From: Bacteroidia bacterium
GTDB taxonomy: Bacteria > Bacteroidota > Bacteroidia > Bacteroidales > JAPLDU01
Length of the DNA: 64,000 bases
Assembly: GCA_026391255.1 (NCBI GenBank)
Contig: JAPLDU010000085.1
Span: 1-64,000, forward strand
Reading direction: 5' to 3'
A program made the translations under genes and the position numbers. Shown piece by piece: positions 1 through 9,470 of this stretch (positions are counted from its first letter, which is position 1; each line of letters starts with the position of its first letter). A model generated the notes under the pieces. It did no database searches. It saw nothing but the letters and a program-made list of their open reading frames with translations, and was not told where the DNA came from.

Positions 1-420
1 TGGTCTCAGCTGGGCATGGTCTGTCACAGGTGATGCTTCAATCATTGGACCCAATATAAATGCCGCGGTTCAAGTACAGTCAGGAGGATCAGGAAGTTTT
101 GTACTGACATTAAATTATGTGGATCAGAATGGCTGCACTTGTTCTAATTCAAAAAACGTTTCGATTGCAACAACTCCAACTTGTGTAATTAACGGACAAG
201 CAACAGTCTGCGCCAATGCTACAGCCACCTGGAATGGTCCCGGCGCTGGTCTCAGCTGGGCATGGTCTGTCACAGGTAATGCAACAATTGTCGGTTCAAA
301 CAGCAGTGCCTCAGTTCAGGTACAGGCGGGCGGTTCAGGTACTTTTGTCCTTACTCTGAATTACACTGATCAGAATGGCTGCGTTTGCTCCAATTCCAAA
401 AATGTAATTATCGCAACATG
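1..420 (+). repeat. 246-bp tandem coding repeat
   Basis: The 35 bases from position 2 recur at position 248 with one difference, giving a 246-bp (82-codon) period that continues to about 420. At least one full period and parts of two units are visible; more copies probably lie upstream of the window. Confidence 0.8.
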
Positions 421-913
421 TTTTTCACAGAATATAAACCTTCCAACAGGCTGGTTTATATTCTCGACCTTCATTAATCCGCAAAATCCTGAGATTTCCC
501 ATGTTATTTCATCCATACAATCATTAATCATTATTATCAAGGATGAAAATGGACTGGTTTACTGGCCCGCATATGAAGTGAATCAGATTGGCAATATGAT
601 TACCGGCAAAGGTTACCAGATTAAATTATCTGCTGCAACAACATTAACAATTACCGGTAATCAGATCGATCCGGAAAGTACTCCCTTAAGTCTTAACCCG
701 GGATGGGGTATGTTGGGATATATACGAACTTCAGAAGGCGAGTTGGTAGCTATGCTCAATTCCATTAATGAGAATATCATTATTATGAAAAATAGTATGG
801 GTCAGGTTTATTGGCCATTATGGTCAGTAAACCAGATTGGCATTATGATTCCAGGCGAAGGCTACCAGATTAAAATGAGTTCTGCATGCATACTGATTTA
901 TCCGTCTGATTGA
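2..913 (+). CDS. Repeat-containing cell-surface protein, 5' end outside the window
   Basis: The reading frame is open from the first bases of the window, so only the C-terminal 303 residues are visible. They begin with 82-residue tandem repeats: the segment GLSWAWSVTG recurs at visible residues 1 and 83, and each unit carries a Cys-x-Cys motif followed by SNSKNV (near residues 45 and 127). Such repeats look like Ig/PKD-type beta modules of Bacteroidota adhesins. From about residue 140 a different region holds two related segments of about 75 residues, each with a YWP motif, then NQIG.MI.G.GYQIK. No T9SS sorting domain of the PNP type is seen at the end (it finishes ILIYPSD), so the export route is unclear. 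A surface location is inferred from composition. Specific function unknown. Confidence 0.75.
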   Translation, partial: GLSWAWSVTGDASIIGPNINAAVQVQSGGSGSFVLTLNYVDQNGCTCSNSKNVSIATTPTCVINGQATVCANATATWNGPGAGLSWAWSVTGNATIVGSNSSASVQVQAGGSGTFVLTLNYTDQNGCVCSNSKNVIIATCFSQNINLPTGWFIFSTFINPQNPEISHVISSIQSLIIIIKDENGLVYWPAYEVNQIGNMITGKGYQIKLSAATTLTITGNQIDPESTPLSLNPGWGMLGYIRTSEGELVAMLNSINENIIIMKNSMGQVYWPLWSVNQIGIMIPGEGYQIKMSSACILIYPSD

Positions 914-921
914 CCTGCATC

Positions 922-942
922 GCAGATTTGCATCTGCAAAAT
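922..942 (+). terminator. Possible weak terminator after the partial surface gene
   Basis: A 6-bp stem GCAGAT/ATCTGC with a 4-base loop, followed by AAAATATTATAT rather than a T-run, lies 9 bp after the stop at 913. The remainder of the 914-1252 gap holds short tandem words of the type TCGTAAAT around 1054-1085 and no convincing gene. Confidence 0.25.
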
Positions 943-1252
943 ATTATATGCTATATAATAGAAATATTCACCGGTAGAGAGGAATTCCCAGTTATTAGTT
1001 GCTTAAGACATCAAACTTACCAACATGTTGTCGCTTATTTGTTGTCTTTGATTCGTAAATCGTAATTCGTAAATCGTAAATTCTTTTTCACCGCAGGGAT
1101 TTTTTTCTCATGTGAAAAATTTAGTACCTTTTTACATCCTTTATCATAACCGGGATTTCAATAAGACGTGCAAAAATATATCAAAATTACCGACAGCATG
1201 CACCTTTCTTTCCTTAAAATGCGTCATAGAAATTCTAAAATTAAAATTTGGT

Positions 1253-1260
1253 TAATTTTG
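1253..1260 (+). promoter_or_regulatory. Putative -7 box (TAATTTTG)
   Basis: Matches the Bacteroidota sigma-ABfr -7 consensus TAnnTTTG and lies 18 bp before the ATG at 1279. A matching -33 TTTG at the usual spacing is not clear, so support is moderate. Confidence 0.35.
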
Positions 1261-1278
1261 CACAAAATTATTTTTATA

Positions 1279-4200
1279 ATGAAGCGAACTATATTAGTTA
1301 TTTTGTTTGTTTACTTTACCTGTAACCTCTTTGCTCAGAATGTTCCGGCGTCAAATACCGGAAAAGTGATTTATCCTTCCAGTTTCAGGATTACATTGCC
1401 CTTGCGCGATTTAGTAAAGTTATATCCTGTGAAAAAAGATAAGGATAATGAAGTAAGGGAGTCACCTGACCGATTAAATCGTCCGCCGCAGAAATTTATT
1501 TACTCAGCGGCTGATGGTCCTCAGTATGGCGAAGATCCTTCGGTAAGACAAACAAAAATGGGAACCCGTCACATTGGAACAAAAAGCCTCATGGCAAACT
1601 GGCCAGGACAGTACTCAACACAATTCAGACCATTTGATCCGACAGGAGCAGCCGGTCCGAATCATTACGTACAATTAGTTAACGCAACCAATTTTAAAGT
1701 ATTCGATAAATCCACCGGAAGCAATTTACTGACGGCCGATCTTGCTTCACTCTGGAGCCCTGCTACCAGTGATGACGGCGACCCGATCCTTATGTATGAT
1801 AAATTTGCCGACCGTTGGTTTCTCAGTCAGTTCGGTCAGACGGGAAACTACGTATACATTGCTATTTCCACAACCAATGATCCTACAGGTTCATATTACA
1901 CATATTCCTTCGCTTCACCGCAGTTTCCAGATTATGAGAAATTCAGCATCTGGGAAAATGGTTATTACATGACTTCCAACCAATCGACTGACAAAGTGTT
2001 TTGTTTTGAAAGAGACCAGATGATTTTAGGAAATCCACAGGCAAGGTCGGTTTACCAGACATTTACCACGGGTTCAGTTAGTGGGTTTTTCATTCCTCTG
2101 CCGGCAGATGCTTCCGAAGCATCATCCCTTCCTGATGCCGGTACTCCCTTTCCTTTTGTAGCTTATTATGACAATGGCTGGGGCGGCGGTAACGACGGGA
2201 TTAACATATGGAATATGACTGTAACCTGGGGAGCCACACCTGTGGCAACAATATCTAATGCAACCCTGGTTAATACTTCTGCATTCGATGCATCCTACGA
2301 TTCGAACTGGAATGATGTTACCCAGCCGGGAACTTCTCAAAAACTGGATGGTATCGGCGGTGTACTTATGTTCAGAGTACAATGGACCAAATGGACCGGC
2401 TACAATTCGATGGTGATGAACTGGGCTGTGAAACTTAGTTCAACTCAAAGAAGTATCAGATGGTGTGAGTTGCGTCAGGATCAGTCCACCGGAACCTGGA
2501 GCCTCTATCAGGAAGGTACATATGCTCCTGATTCTGATACCCGTTGGATGGGAAGTATCGCTATGGATATGAACGGCAGTATTGCTCTTGCATATTGTAA
2601 ATCGTCGTCCACAATTTATCCGACTTTATGCTTCACCGGTCGTCTTGCAAGTGATCCTCTGGGTGTTATGACTTTTGGAGAAACTGTGGTAGCAACGGGA
2701 GCTTCTTCACAAACCTCATCCAATCGGGATGGGGACTATTCACATACCAGTCTTGATCCTGATGGTGTTACTTTTTGGCATACCGGAGAGTACTTTCCTT
2801 CCGAAGGTGTCAGAACACGTATTTTTTCATTTCAGCTTCCAATCGGAAACATTGCTCCTACTGCCAATTTCTCAGCCAATCCCACAACCACAACCTGTAC
2901 AAGCGATGTCCAGTTTTCCGATATGTCTGCCAATACTCCAACCACCTGGTACTGGGAATTCGGCGACGGACAAACTTCTAACCAGCAAAGCCCATTGCAT
3001 ACCTACCCCGCCAGCGGAACCTATTCGGTTACACTCACCTGTACAAATGCTTACGGGTCAGATACACTTGTCAAACCTAATTACATTACTATTAATATTC
3101 CCGATAATCCTGGTATTACGGATGGTTATGGATGCCTTTCAGAAGCGGTAGTTCTCACTGCTTCCGGAAGCGGTGAACTACATTGGTTTAATGCTGCAAC
3201 CGGAGGTACGGATCTGGGTACAGGAACAACATATACTACACCGGTACTGACTTCCGACACAACGTACTATGTTGAAAATCACATTGTTCAGCCCAGCCAG
3301 TATGTCGGGATTTTAAATACATCCAGCAGTTATTCAAATGGTATCTATGCTTTGGTATTCGATTGTTATACTCCCGTGACACTGGTATCAGTGAAAGTGA
3401 ATAAGCAAACAGCCGGTAACGCAGTATTCCGGATGATCAACCCTTCAGGTACCGTGATATATACCGATTCTGTTACCCTTCCACAGGGGGAAAGCACAGT
3501 GACTCTGAACTGGAATGTACCGGTAGGTTCAGGCTTTAAGCTGGCCAGTACTTCAGGAGGATTTGGAAGGAACAACTCCGGTGTCAGTTTTCCATATACT
3601 TTGTCAGGATTTCTCAGTATTACAAGTTCTTATTACAACAATGCCAATAACACCGGCAGATATGGACCATTCTATGACTGGCAGATTAAAGTACCTGACT
3701 GCATCAGCGCCAGGGTTCCCATTACAGCACATGTAGTAACGTCGGTTGTACCATCTGTATCTCTAACAGCAAGCAGCACAACTATTTGTTCGGGTGCACA
3801 GGTCAGCTTTACAGCCGCTCCGGTTTATGGTGGTCAGACACCTTTTTACCAGTGGTATGTGAACGGATCCCAGGTAGTTAATACCAGCAATGTTTTTTCC
3901 TCTTCCCAGATTACCAATGGAAGTTCAGTTTATTGCGTAATGACTTCCGTCCTGAGTTGTGCCAGTCCGGCCACCGCGACCTCAAATCCTGTAACCATTA
4001 CTGTTGACTCGATCATTATCCCGTCGGTTTCTATTTCTGTCCCGGAAAACTCAATATGTGCAGGAACAAACATCAGCTTTACAGCTACATCTGTGAATGG
4101 TGGAACAAGTCCTGTTTATGCATGGTACATAAATGGCAATCATGTTGGTAACAACACGGCAGTCTTTTCAAGCAATACACTGGCAAACGGCAATACTGTA

Positions 4201-4761
4201 AGTTGTGTTCTCACCTCATCAGAAGCCTGTGTTTCGGGCCCGGTCACCTCCAATACTGAAAACATTGTAGTGCACCCTCTACCACCCACTCCAACCATTT
4301 CCCTTAATGTTGATACCCTGTTTTCATCCGCTGCGAGTGGTAATCAATGGTATTTTCTGACTGCAGGTATTCCTGTAAGTGGAGCGACAAATCAAATCTT
4401 TATTCCAGGCATGAATGGCGAGTACTTTGTAATAGTTACCGATTCATATGGTTGCGTTTCAGACAGCTCAAATATTATTAATGTTATACTAACCGGAATA
4501 AGCAATCCTGACAATCAATCAGGTTTTATTGTTTACCCCAATCCAAACCACGGGGATTTTATTATCTACCTGCCGGGTGGTGGCCTCACCGGAACTCTGC
4601 AGTACAGAATTATCAACGCACTGGGTCAAACCCTTGTTCAAAAGGATATAAAAAATAATCCGGTTAAAGTATCTACCCAATCACTGATCAATGGTATATA
4701 TTACATTGAAATCATTGGCATGAAAGAAAATAATGTCAGGAAGTTAATAATTCAAAAATGA
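1279..4761 (+). CDS. T9SS-secreted protein with PKD and Ig-like repeats
   Basis: Start chosen at the ATG at 1279 because it gives a clean signal peptide (MKRTILVILFVYFTCNLFAQ); an in-frame GTG at 1168 would hide it. About 1160 residues. The N-terminal 520 residues form a large region with the motif PTGAAGPNHYVQLVN, unassigned here. A PKD domain follows (about 525-610, with WEFGDGQTS), then an Ig-like segment (LHWFNAATGG, about 630-665), and two homologous 85-residue repeats (about 825-910 and 915-1000) that each carry a Cys pair and a W(Y)xNG motif. The C-terminus (about 1083-1160) is a type A T9SS sorting domain (VYPNPN..G, ending KLIIQK). Known family behaviour: the domain is cleaved and the protein is anchored on the surface or released. 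Cargo function unknown; adhesion or polymer binding is a guess. Confidence 0.85.
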   Translation: MKRTILVILFVYFTCNLFAQNVPASNTGKVIYPSSFRITLPLRDLVKLYPVKKDKDNEVRESPDRLNRPPQKFIYSAADGPQYGEDPSVRQTKMGTRHIGTKSLMANWPGQYSTQFRPFDPTGAAGPNHYVQLVNATNFKVFDKSTGSNLLTADLASLWSPATSDDGDPILMYDKFADRWFLSQFGQTGNYVYIAISTTNDPTGSYYTYSFASPQFPDYEKFSIWENGYYMTSNQSTDKVFCFERDQMILGNPQARSVYQTFTTGSVSGFFIPLPADASEASSLPDAGTPFPFVAYYDNGWGGGNDGINIWNMTVTWGATPVATISNATLVNTSAFDASYDSNWNDVTQPGTSQKLDGIGGVLMFRVQWTKWTGYNSMVMNWAVKLSSTQRSIRWCELRQDQSTGTWSLYQEGTYAPDSDTRWMGSIAMDMNGSIALAYCKSSSTIYPTLCFTGRLASDPLGVMTFGETVVATGASSQTSSNRDGDYSHTSLDPDGVTFWHTGEYFPSEGVRTRIFSFQLPIGNIAPTANFSANPTTTTCTSDVQFSDMSANTPTTWYWEFGDGQTSNQQSPLHTYPASGTYSVTLTCTNAYGSDTLVKPNYITINIPDNPGITDGYGCLSEAVVLTASGSGELHWFNAATGGTDLGTGTTYTTPVLTSDTTYYVENHIVQPSQYVGILNTSSSYSNGIYALVFDCYTPVTLVSVKVNKQTAGNAVFRMINPSGTVIYTDSVTLPQGESTVTLNWNVPVGSGFKLASTSGGFGRNNSGVSFPYTLSGFLSITSSYYNNANNTGRYGPFYDWQIKVPDCISARVPITAHVVTSVVPSVSLTASSTTICSGAQVSFTAAPVYGGQTPFYQWYVNGSQVVNTSNVFSSSQITNGSSVYCVMTSVLSCASPATATSNPVTITVDSIIIPSVSISVPENSICAGTNISFTATSVNGGTSPVYAWYINGNHVGNNTAVFSSNTLANGNTVSCVLTSSEACVSGPVTSNTENIVVHPLPPTPTISLNVDTLFSSAASGNQWYFLTAGIPVSGATNQIFIPGMNGEYFVIVTDSYGCVSDSSNIINVILTGISNPDNQSGFIVYPNPNHGDFIIYLPGGGLTGTLQYRIINALGQTLVQKDIKNNPVKVSTQSLINGIYYIEIIGMKENNVRKLIIQK

Positions 4762-4799
4762 TTTTTTGCACCATTTTAAAGCTGTCACTGATCTGGCCT

Positions 4800-5137
4800 T
4801 TAGGCTGTAGGCTATTAGACTGTTAGCTATAAGAATACATAGCAGTACCTTATTTCTGGAATCATGATGAGTTTTGGCAAAAAATTCCAATCCGCCGTGG
4901 CGGAACAAATCACAAAAAACAAATAACTAACAATATCAAAATTTCAAATAACGAAACAAACTACTTTGATTTTGTTATTTTTTTGATTGAAATTTATTTA
5001 TAATTTGTATTTTGAGATTTGTGATTTATTGTCTGGTTCTGGCTTGTCCAGGTTGGGCAATAGGCATCAGGTAACAACTCATAATTCATAACTCATCACT
5101 CCTAAAAGTCTATAGTCTAAATAACCTGAATAGTTAC
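4800..5137 (+). repeat. Split interspersed repeat, also at 31948-32093
   Basis: The left piece (about 4800-4845, ending AGCTATAAGAATACATAG) and right piece (about 5102-5137, with AACCTGAATAGTTAC) match 31948-31993 and 32042-32093 in the same order and orientation. Here they are about 250 bp apart with the AT-rich element at 4846-5057 between them; in the second copy they are about 50 bp apart. This suggests a nested insertion. Confidence 0.55.
4846..5057 (+). repeat. AT-rich interspersed element, copy 1
   Basis: About 205 bp, running from TACCTTATTTCTGGAATC through TTTTGGCAAAAAATTCC to GGTTCTGGCTTGTCCAGG. The two halves are imperfect inverted copies, so the element could fold as one long hairpin. 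Related copies lie at 30773-30975 and 55887-56085 (opposite orientation) and, truncated, at 48092-48209. This copy also carries a TCCGCC/GGCGGA mini-hairpin at 4891-4904. Confidence 0.65.
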
Positions 5138-5141
5138 CATT

Positions 5142-6038
5142 CTATCTATCTGCAGCTAATAATTCCTTAGCGCTTGTCCACTTAATATCAGTATAACGAT
5201 CGTTATCGAGTGGTTCCAGTTTTACCCGGCCTTCGAACATGTTATGCATGTACTGCATGCCCTGCCATGCCGGGAAAATATCCTTCTCACCGGGAGCGAC
5301 CATTCGCCCAACCTTGATCAGTGTGTGAAGCATTCCCAGACTTCCGGCCCGTAACAGACGGAATTTCTTTCCTGACAGCTCACTCATGATCACTGAAAGT
5401 TCCCGGGCGCTCAGCTGATCTCCGGCGATTCGCAAAAAACGGGGAGTGGACGGATCAAGAGCTGCGCTTGCTGTGAATGCGGCCGTATCGTCTTTCGTTG
5501 TGAAGTCCAGTCTCTGATCTGCATTCCCCCAATAGAGGACTCTATTCAGTTTGAAAAGAATGAGCGGCATCTGACCGGTCAGTAAATTTGCAAATGCACC
5601 GTTAAAAATACTGGTGGCTGCAATGGAAGTTTTGTCAAGTCGTTCATGAAACTCACGTCGCAAATCGAAGTTTCTGTTTTCGCCAACTGAAAGTTTTGTA
5701 AAATCACTGGAAAAATCAGACGGGATGAAGCGTGGCACACCTGCGGCAATGGCCGCATCGAGCAATATCGATTGAATATCAACGATTACATCATGCAATC
5801 CCTGCAGTGCGGAAACAACGCATGATACTCCCTTACAAGCCTGAGTAAGTCCGTTAACGTCTGACAAATCAACACGAATGACATTCACCCCTTGTTGCTC
5901 AAGTTTTTGAACCTTAGTATCATCAGTGCCGTGGCGAACTATGGCCCTGACGTCTGCTCCTCTGCTCAGTAAGGCTTTAATAATTCGTCCGCCGAGATCA
6001 CCTGTCCCGCCTGCAACCAAAATTGTTGTTGTACTCAT
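5142..6038 (-). CDS. NmrA-like NAD(P)-binding protein
   Basis: 298 residues with an N-terminal Rossmann motif ILVAGGTGDLGG (residues 6-17) and the NmrA/isoflavone-reductase-type signature AGVPRFIPSDFSSDF. These are atypical short-chain dehydrogenase-like proteins; some reduce substrates and others sense NAD(P) redox state. The gene begins 12 bp after the RND pump stop codon on the same strand, so it is very probably the last gene of the efflux operon. It could act on a compound the pump exports or report redox stress, but the sequence does not decide between enzyme and sensor. Nothing is obviously truncated. Confidence 0.75.
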   Translation of the reverse strand: MSTTTILVAGGTGDLGGRIIKALLSRGADVRAIVRHGTDDTKVQKLEQQGVNVIRVDLSDVNGLTQACKGVSCVVSALQGLHDVIVDIQSILLDAAIAAGVPRFIPSDFSSDFTKLSVGENRNFDLRREFHERLDKTSIAATSIFNGAFANLLTGQMPLILFKLNRVLYWGNADQRLDFTTKDDTAAFTASAALDPSTPRFLRIAGDQLSARELSVIMSELSGKKFRLLRAGSLGMLHTLIKVGRMVAPGEKDIFPAWQGMQYMHNMFEGRVKLEPLDNDRYTDIKWTSAKELLAADR

Positions 6039-6050
6039 AATTTACATGGA

Positions 6051-9000
6051 TTAACTATTTTCCCTGAATTTCTTCAGGGTTCTTTTTAATGTACGGCGCT
6101 TGCGCCATCTCAGTTTCTGGTTATAGTCGATATAGTACATAGCCGGCACAAATACCAGTGTGAGAAAAGTGGCAAAACTGAGCCCGAAGATGATGGTCCA
6201 CGACAATGGCCCCCAGAACATCACATTATCGCCACCCATGTGGATTTGCGGATCGAGATCAGTAAACAGGGATACGAAATTCACATTCAGTCCGATTGCC
6301 AGGGGAACCAGGCCAAGCATGGTGGCAGTGGCAGTGAGCAACACAGGTGTAATCCTTGTCTTACCGGCCTGAATGATGGCTTCGCGTGTACGGAGTCCCC
6401 TGCTTTTCATAACATCACAAAACTCCACGATCAGTATTCCGTTCCTCACCACTATTCCACCGAGTGCAACAATACCCAGACCAGTCATGATCACAGAAAT
6501 GGACATACCAAAAATGACTATGCCGAGCAATACACCGATTATACTGAAAATGACCTCGCTAAGGATGATCAGTGTCTTGCTTACTGAGTTGAATTGGGTA
6601 ATGAGAATGAAGAATATCAGCCCGAGCGAAATGAGTAATGCTTTAAACAGAAAGCTCATGGTTTCCTGCTGATCCTTATTTTCCCCGGTATATGAAAATG
6701 TAACTCCGGGTTTAGTCGTGAATTTTTGGGTGGCATCCTGTACCTTGGCAAGTACTTCATTTGGAGTGAAACCTGAAAGCACTTCCGACGAAATGGTAAT
6801 CACCCTTTTAAGGTTCTTTCGCTTGATTCCGCCATAGGTGGATGAATAATCCAGTTTGGCAACCGACGACAAAGGGATCTGGCGTATCGCCCCGTTGGTC
6901 ATATCCCTGTAAGTGATCTTCAGATTGAGAATGGCATCAATGTTCTTCCTGGTTTTTTCGCTGTAGCGTAACTGGATAGGGTATTCGTCCTCGCCTTCCT
7001 TGTACTTTGAAATCTCTTTGCCGAACACTGCCGTCCTGATCTCCATACCAACCTGTCCGGTAGTGATACCTTCCATATTGGCGCGGCTGCGGTCAATATC
7101 TATCACTATTTCAGGTTTGTTATCCTGGAAATCGGATTTGATTTCTTCAATACCCGGAATTTGAAGGGAATCGAGGTAGGCTTTATATTTATTTGAAACC
7201 GCAATAAGATCGAACAGGTTTTCACTGCTGATCTCAACATTGATAGGTTTGCCGGTGGGCGGCCCCATCCGGTTTTTTTCCACTGAGATCTCCGCCCCGG
7301 GTATCCCTTTCACGGCTTGCCTGATCTTATCGAGATAGGAAGTGGTTGATTGACCTTTCCTGTATTTGAATTCTTTAAAGTTAACAGACACTTTGCCAAG
7401 GTTGGATGCCATCGAGCGGTCAAAAGTACTGTTCTGACTGCCTGCACCCACGGCCACGTTGGTGATCATTGATTCAACATCAGCATTTTCTTTGCCGAGA
7501 ATACCAGTGACCCTGTTTGCAACAATTCGGGTAACCGAATCAGTGACGTTCTGGTGAGTGCCGATGGGCATTTTAACCATCACGTATATATTATTTGGCT
7601 GGTTATCGGGGAAAAACAGCACTTTGGGTTTTTTGATTGAAACAATTACTATTGTAATGAAAAACAAAGCCACAATTGAAAAAAGAAGATAGTAAGCATT
7701 ACGGCCTTTCAGGAAAAACCTGAGCTGGCTTTCGTACAATACCATTACCCTTGGCCAGAACTTATTCTGGAAACCATATATCCATTTTTTTATGACCAGA
7801 CTGAATAACAGGTATGCCAGCAGGCAGAAAAACAGGAAGTTCCCCATACCGTGCCATTTAAGCAGGTGCAAGGCAATGCCAAATCCGAGAAGCATGCCCA
7901 ATCTCCGTAAGCTTTCTTTCAGGTTGAATTTAGTTACAGGCCTGGTATATTCATGTTTCATGAAGGAAACAGCAAATACAGGGTTGATGATATATGCCAC
8001 GAACAATGAAGCAAATAATGCCATGATCAGTGTAATTGGCATTTGCTGCATGAATTTCCCAACAATTCCCGGCCAGAATGCGAGCGGGAAAAAGGGCGCA
8101 AGGGTTGTTAAGGTTCCCGAAAGAATCGGAGCAAAAACCTCTCCTGCCGCCCTTTTGGCGGCAAGTACAATATCGGGTTCGGTACGGTGGATTCGGTGAG
8201 TATTTTCTATCACGACAATAGCATCGTCAACAATAATACCCAGAGCAAAGATAAAGGCGAACATCACCATCATATTCATGGTAAAGCCGATACCCGGCAT
8301 GATAGTATAAACCACGAACATGGAAAGCGGGACGGATAGTCCCACAAAGAATGCATTGTTGAATCCCATGAAAAACATGAGAATAATGGTTACCAGCAAA
8401 AAGCCGATGATAGCTGTATTGTTCAGTTCTTCGAGTGTGTTACGTGTAAACGTCGACATATCGCCGGTAAGAGTGACCTTCAGATCAGTAGGAAATATAT
8501 TTTTTTTCAGGTCATTCTCAATCAGATCCTTGATCTTATCAGATGCGTCGATCAGGTTTTTTCCGCTTTTCTTGATCACGTTCAGGGTGATGACATTCTG
8601 ATCGCCAAGCCTTGAGTAACTTTCCTGTTCTTTAAAACCATCCTTTATTTCGGCAATGTCTGTCAGGTAGACAATAGCGCCAGTGGCAGATTTAAATACC
8701 ACTTTTCTCATGTCGTCCGGGGATGTGAATTGTCCGGTCACCCTGATGGAACGTTGCATGCCATAGGTTTCAATATTCCCGGCCGATACGGTGACATTTT
8801 CCGAAGAAACAGCTCTTTCAATATCAGCAAAAGTCACAAATGCTGCCTGCATTTTGTATATATCAACATTGATCTGAATTTCCCTTTCAAGAGCTCCAAC
8901 AATATCAACACGGGTAATTTCAGGCAGTGATTCAATCTTATCCTGTGTATCATCCGCAAATTTCTTCAGGGCCTGCATGCTATAATTTCCTGAAATCTGG

Positions 9001-9455
9001 ATATACATGATTGGTATCTCCGAAAAATCGATTTCCATCACATCCGGGTCGCGTGGCAGGTTGTTAGGCAGGTCGGTGCGTGCCTTGTCGACAGCATCCT
9101 TGACCCTTTGTTTTGCATCAGTAACATCAACATCGGTCTGAAATTCGACCAGTATACTTGAAAAATCCTGTATTGAATTACTGGTGATATTTTTGATACC
9201 GGCTAATGACTTGACCTGTTTTTCAATCGGACGGGTAACCAGGTTTTCCATATCAATAGGAGAAGTTCCCGGATAAGGAGTATTTATCAGCATCTGTGGT
9301 ATTACAATTTCCGGGAACTGTTCCTTGGCAATACTGAAATAGCTCATGATCCCTATGACTGACAGGAATACTGCCAGAACATAAACGCTGGTTTTATTTT
9401 CAATGGCCCAGCTGGTTGCAAAAAATTCCTTGAATTTTGTCTTAAATTGTTTCAT
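6051..9455 (-). CDS. RND-family efflux pump permease (HAE1/AcrB-like)
   Basis: 1134 residues, slightly longer than E. coli AcrB. It has the duplicated RND layout: TM1 near residues 24-42 followed by a periplasmic porter domain, a TM cluster with the proton-relay motif GIIVDDAIVVIEN near residue 410, a second periplasmic half, and the TM10-like motif GGIVVRNGILIVEF near residue 1010. It should be the inner-membrane, proton-driven part of a tripartite exporter working with the adaptor (15 bp upstream) and the TolC-like channel. Substrate is not predictable; the hydrophobic/amphiphilic (HAE1) branch fits better than the metal (CusA) branch because no methionine relay is evident. Probably under TetR control. 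Confidence 0.9.
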   Translation of the reverse strand: MKQFKTKFKEFFATSWAIENKTSVYVLAVFLSVIGIMSYFSIAKEQFPEIVIPQMLINTPYPGTSPIDMENLVTRPIEKQVKSLAGIKNITSNSIQDFSSILVEFQTDVDVTDAKQRVKDAVDKARTDLPNNLPRDPDVMEIDFSEIPIMYIQISGNYSMQALKKFADDTQDKIESLPEITRVDIVGALEREIQINVDIYKMQAAFVTFADIERAVSSENVTVSAGNIETYGMQRSIRVTGQFTSPDDMRKVVFKSATGAIVYLTDIAEIKDGFKEQESYSRLGDQNVITLNVIKKSGKNLIDASDKIKDLIENDLKKNIFPTDLKVTLTGDMSTFTRNTLEELNNTAIIGFLLVTIILMFFMGFNNAFFVGLSVPLSMFVVYTIMPGIGFTMNMMVMFAFIFALGIIVDDAIVVIENTHRIHRTEPDIVLAAKRAAGEVFAPILSGTLTTLAPFFPLAFWPGIVGKFMQQMPITLIMALFASLFVAYIINPVFAVSFMKHEYTRPVTKFNLKESLRRLGMLLGFGIALHLLKWHGMGNFLFFCLLAYLLFSLVIKKWIYGFQNKFWPRVMVLYESQLRFFLKGRNAYYLLFSIVALFFITIVIVSIKKPKVLFFPDNQPNNIYVMVKMPIGTHQNVTDSVTRIVANRVTGILGKENADVESMITNVAVGAGSQNSTFDRSMASNLGKVSVNFKEFKYRKGQSTTSYLDKIRQAVKGIPGAEISVEKNRMGPPTGKPINVEISSENLFDLIAVSNKYKAYLDSLQIPGIEEIKSDFQDNKPEIVIDIDRSRANMEGITTGQVGMEIRTAVFGKEISKYKEGEDEYPIQLRYSEKTRKNIDAILNLKITYRDMTNGAIRQIPLSSVAKLDYSSTYGGIKRKNLKRVITISSEVLSGFTPNEVLAKVQDATQKFTTKPGVTFSYTGENKDQQETMSFLFKALLISLGLIFFILITQFNSVSKTLIILSEVIFSIIGVLLGIVIFGMSISVIMTGLGIVALGGIVVRNGILIVEFCDVMKSRGLRTREAIIQAGKTRITPVLLTATATMLGLVPLAIGLNVNFVSLFTDLDPQIHMGGDNVMFWGPLSWTIIFGLSFATFLTLVFVPAMYYIDYNQKLRWRKRRTLKRTLKKFRENS

Positions 9456-9470
9456 TTCCTGATCATTGCA

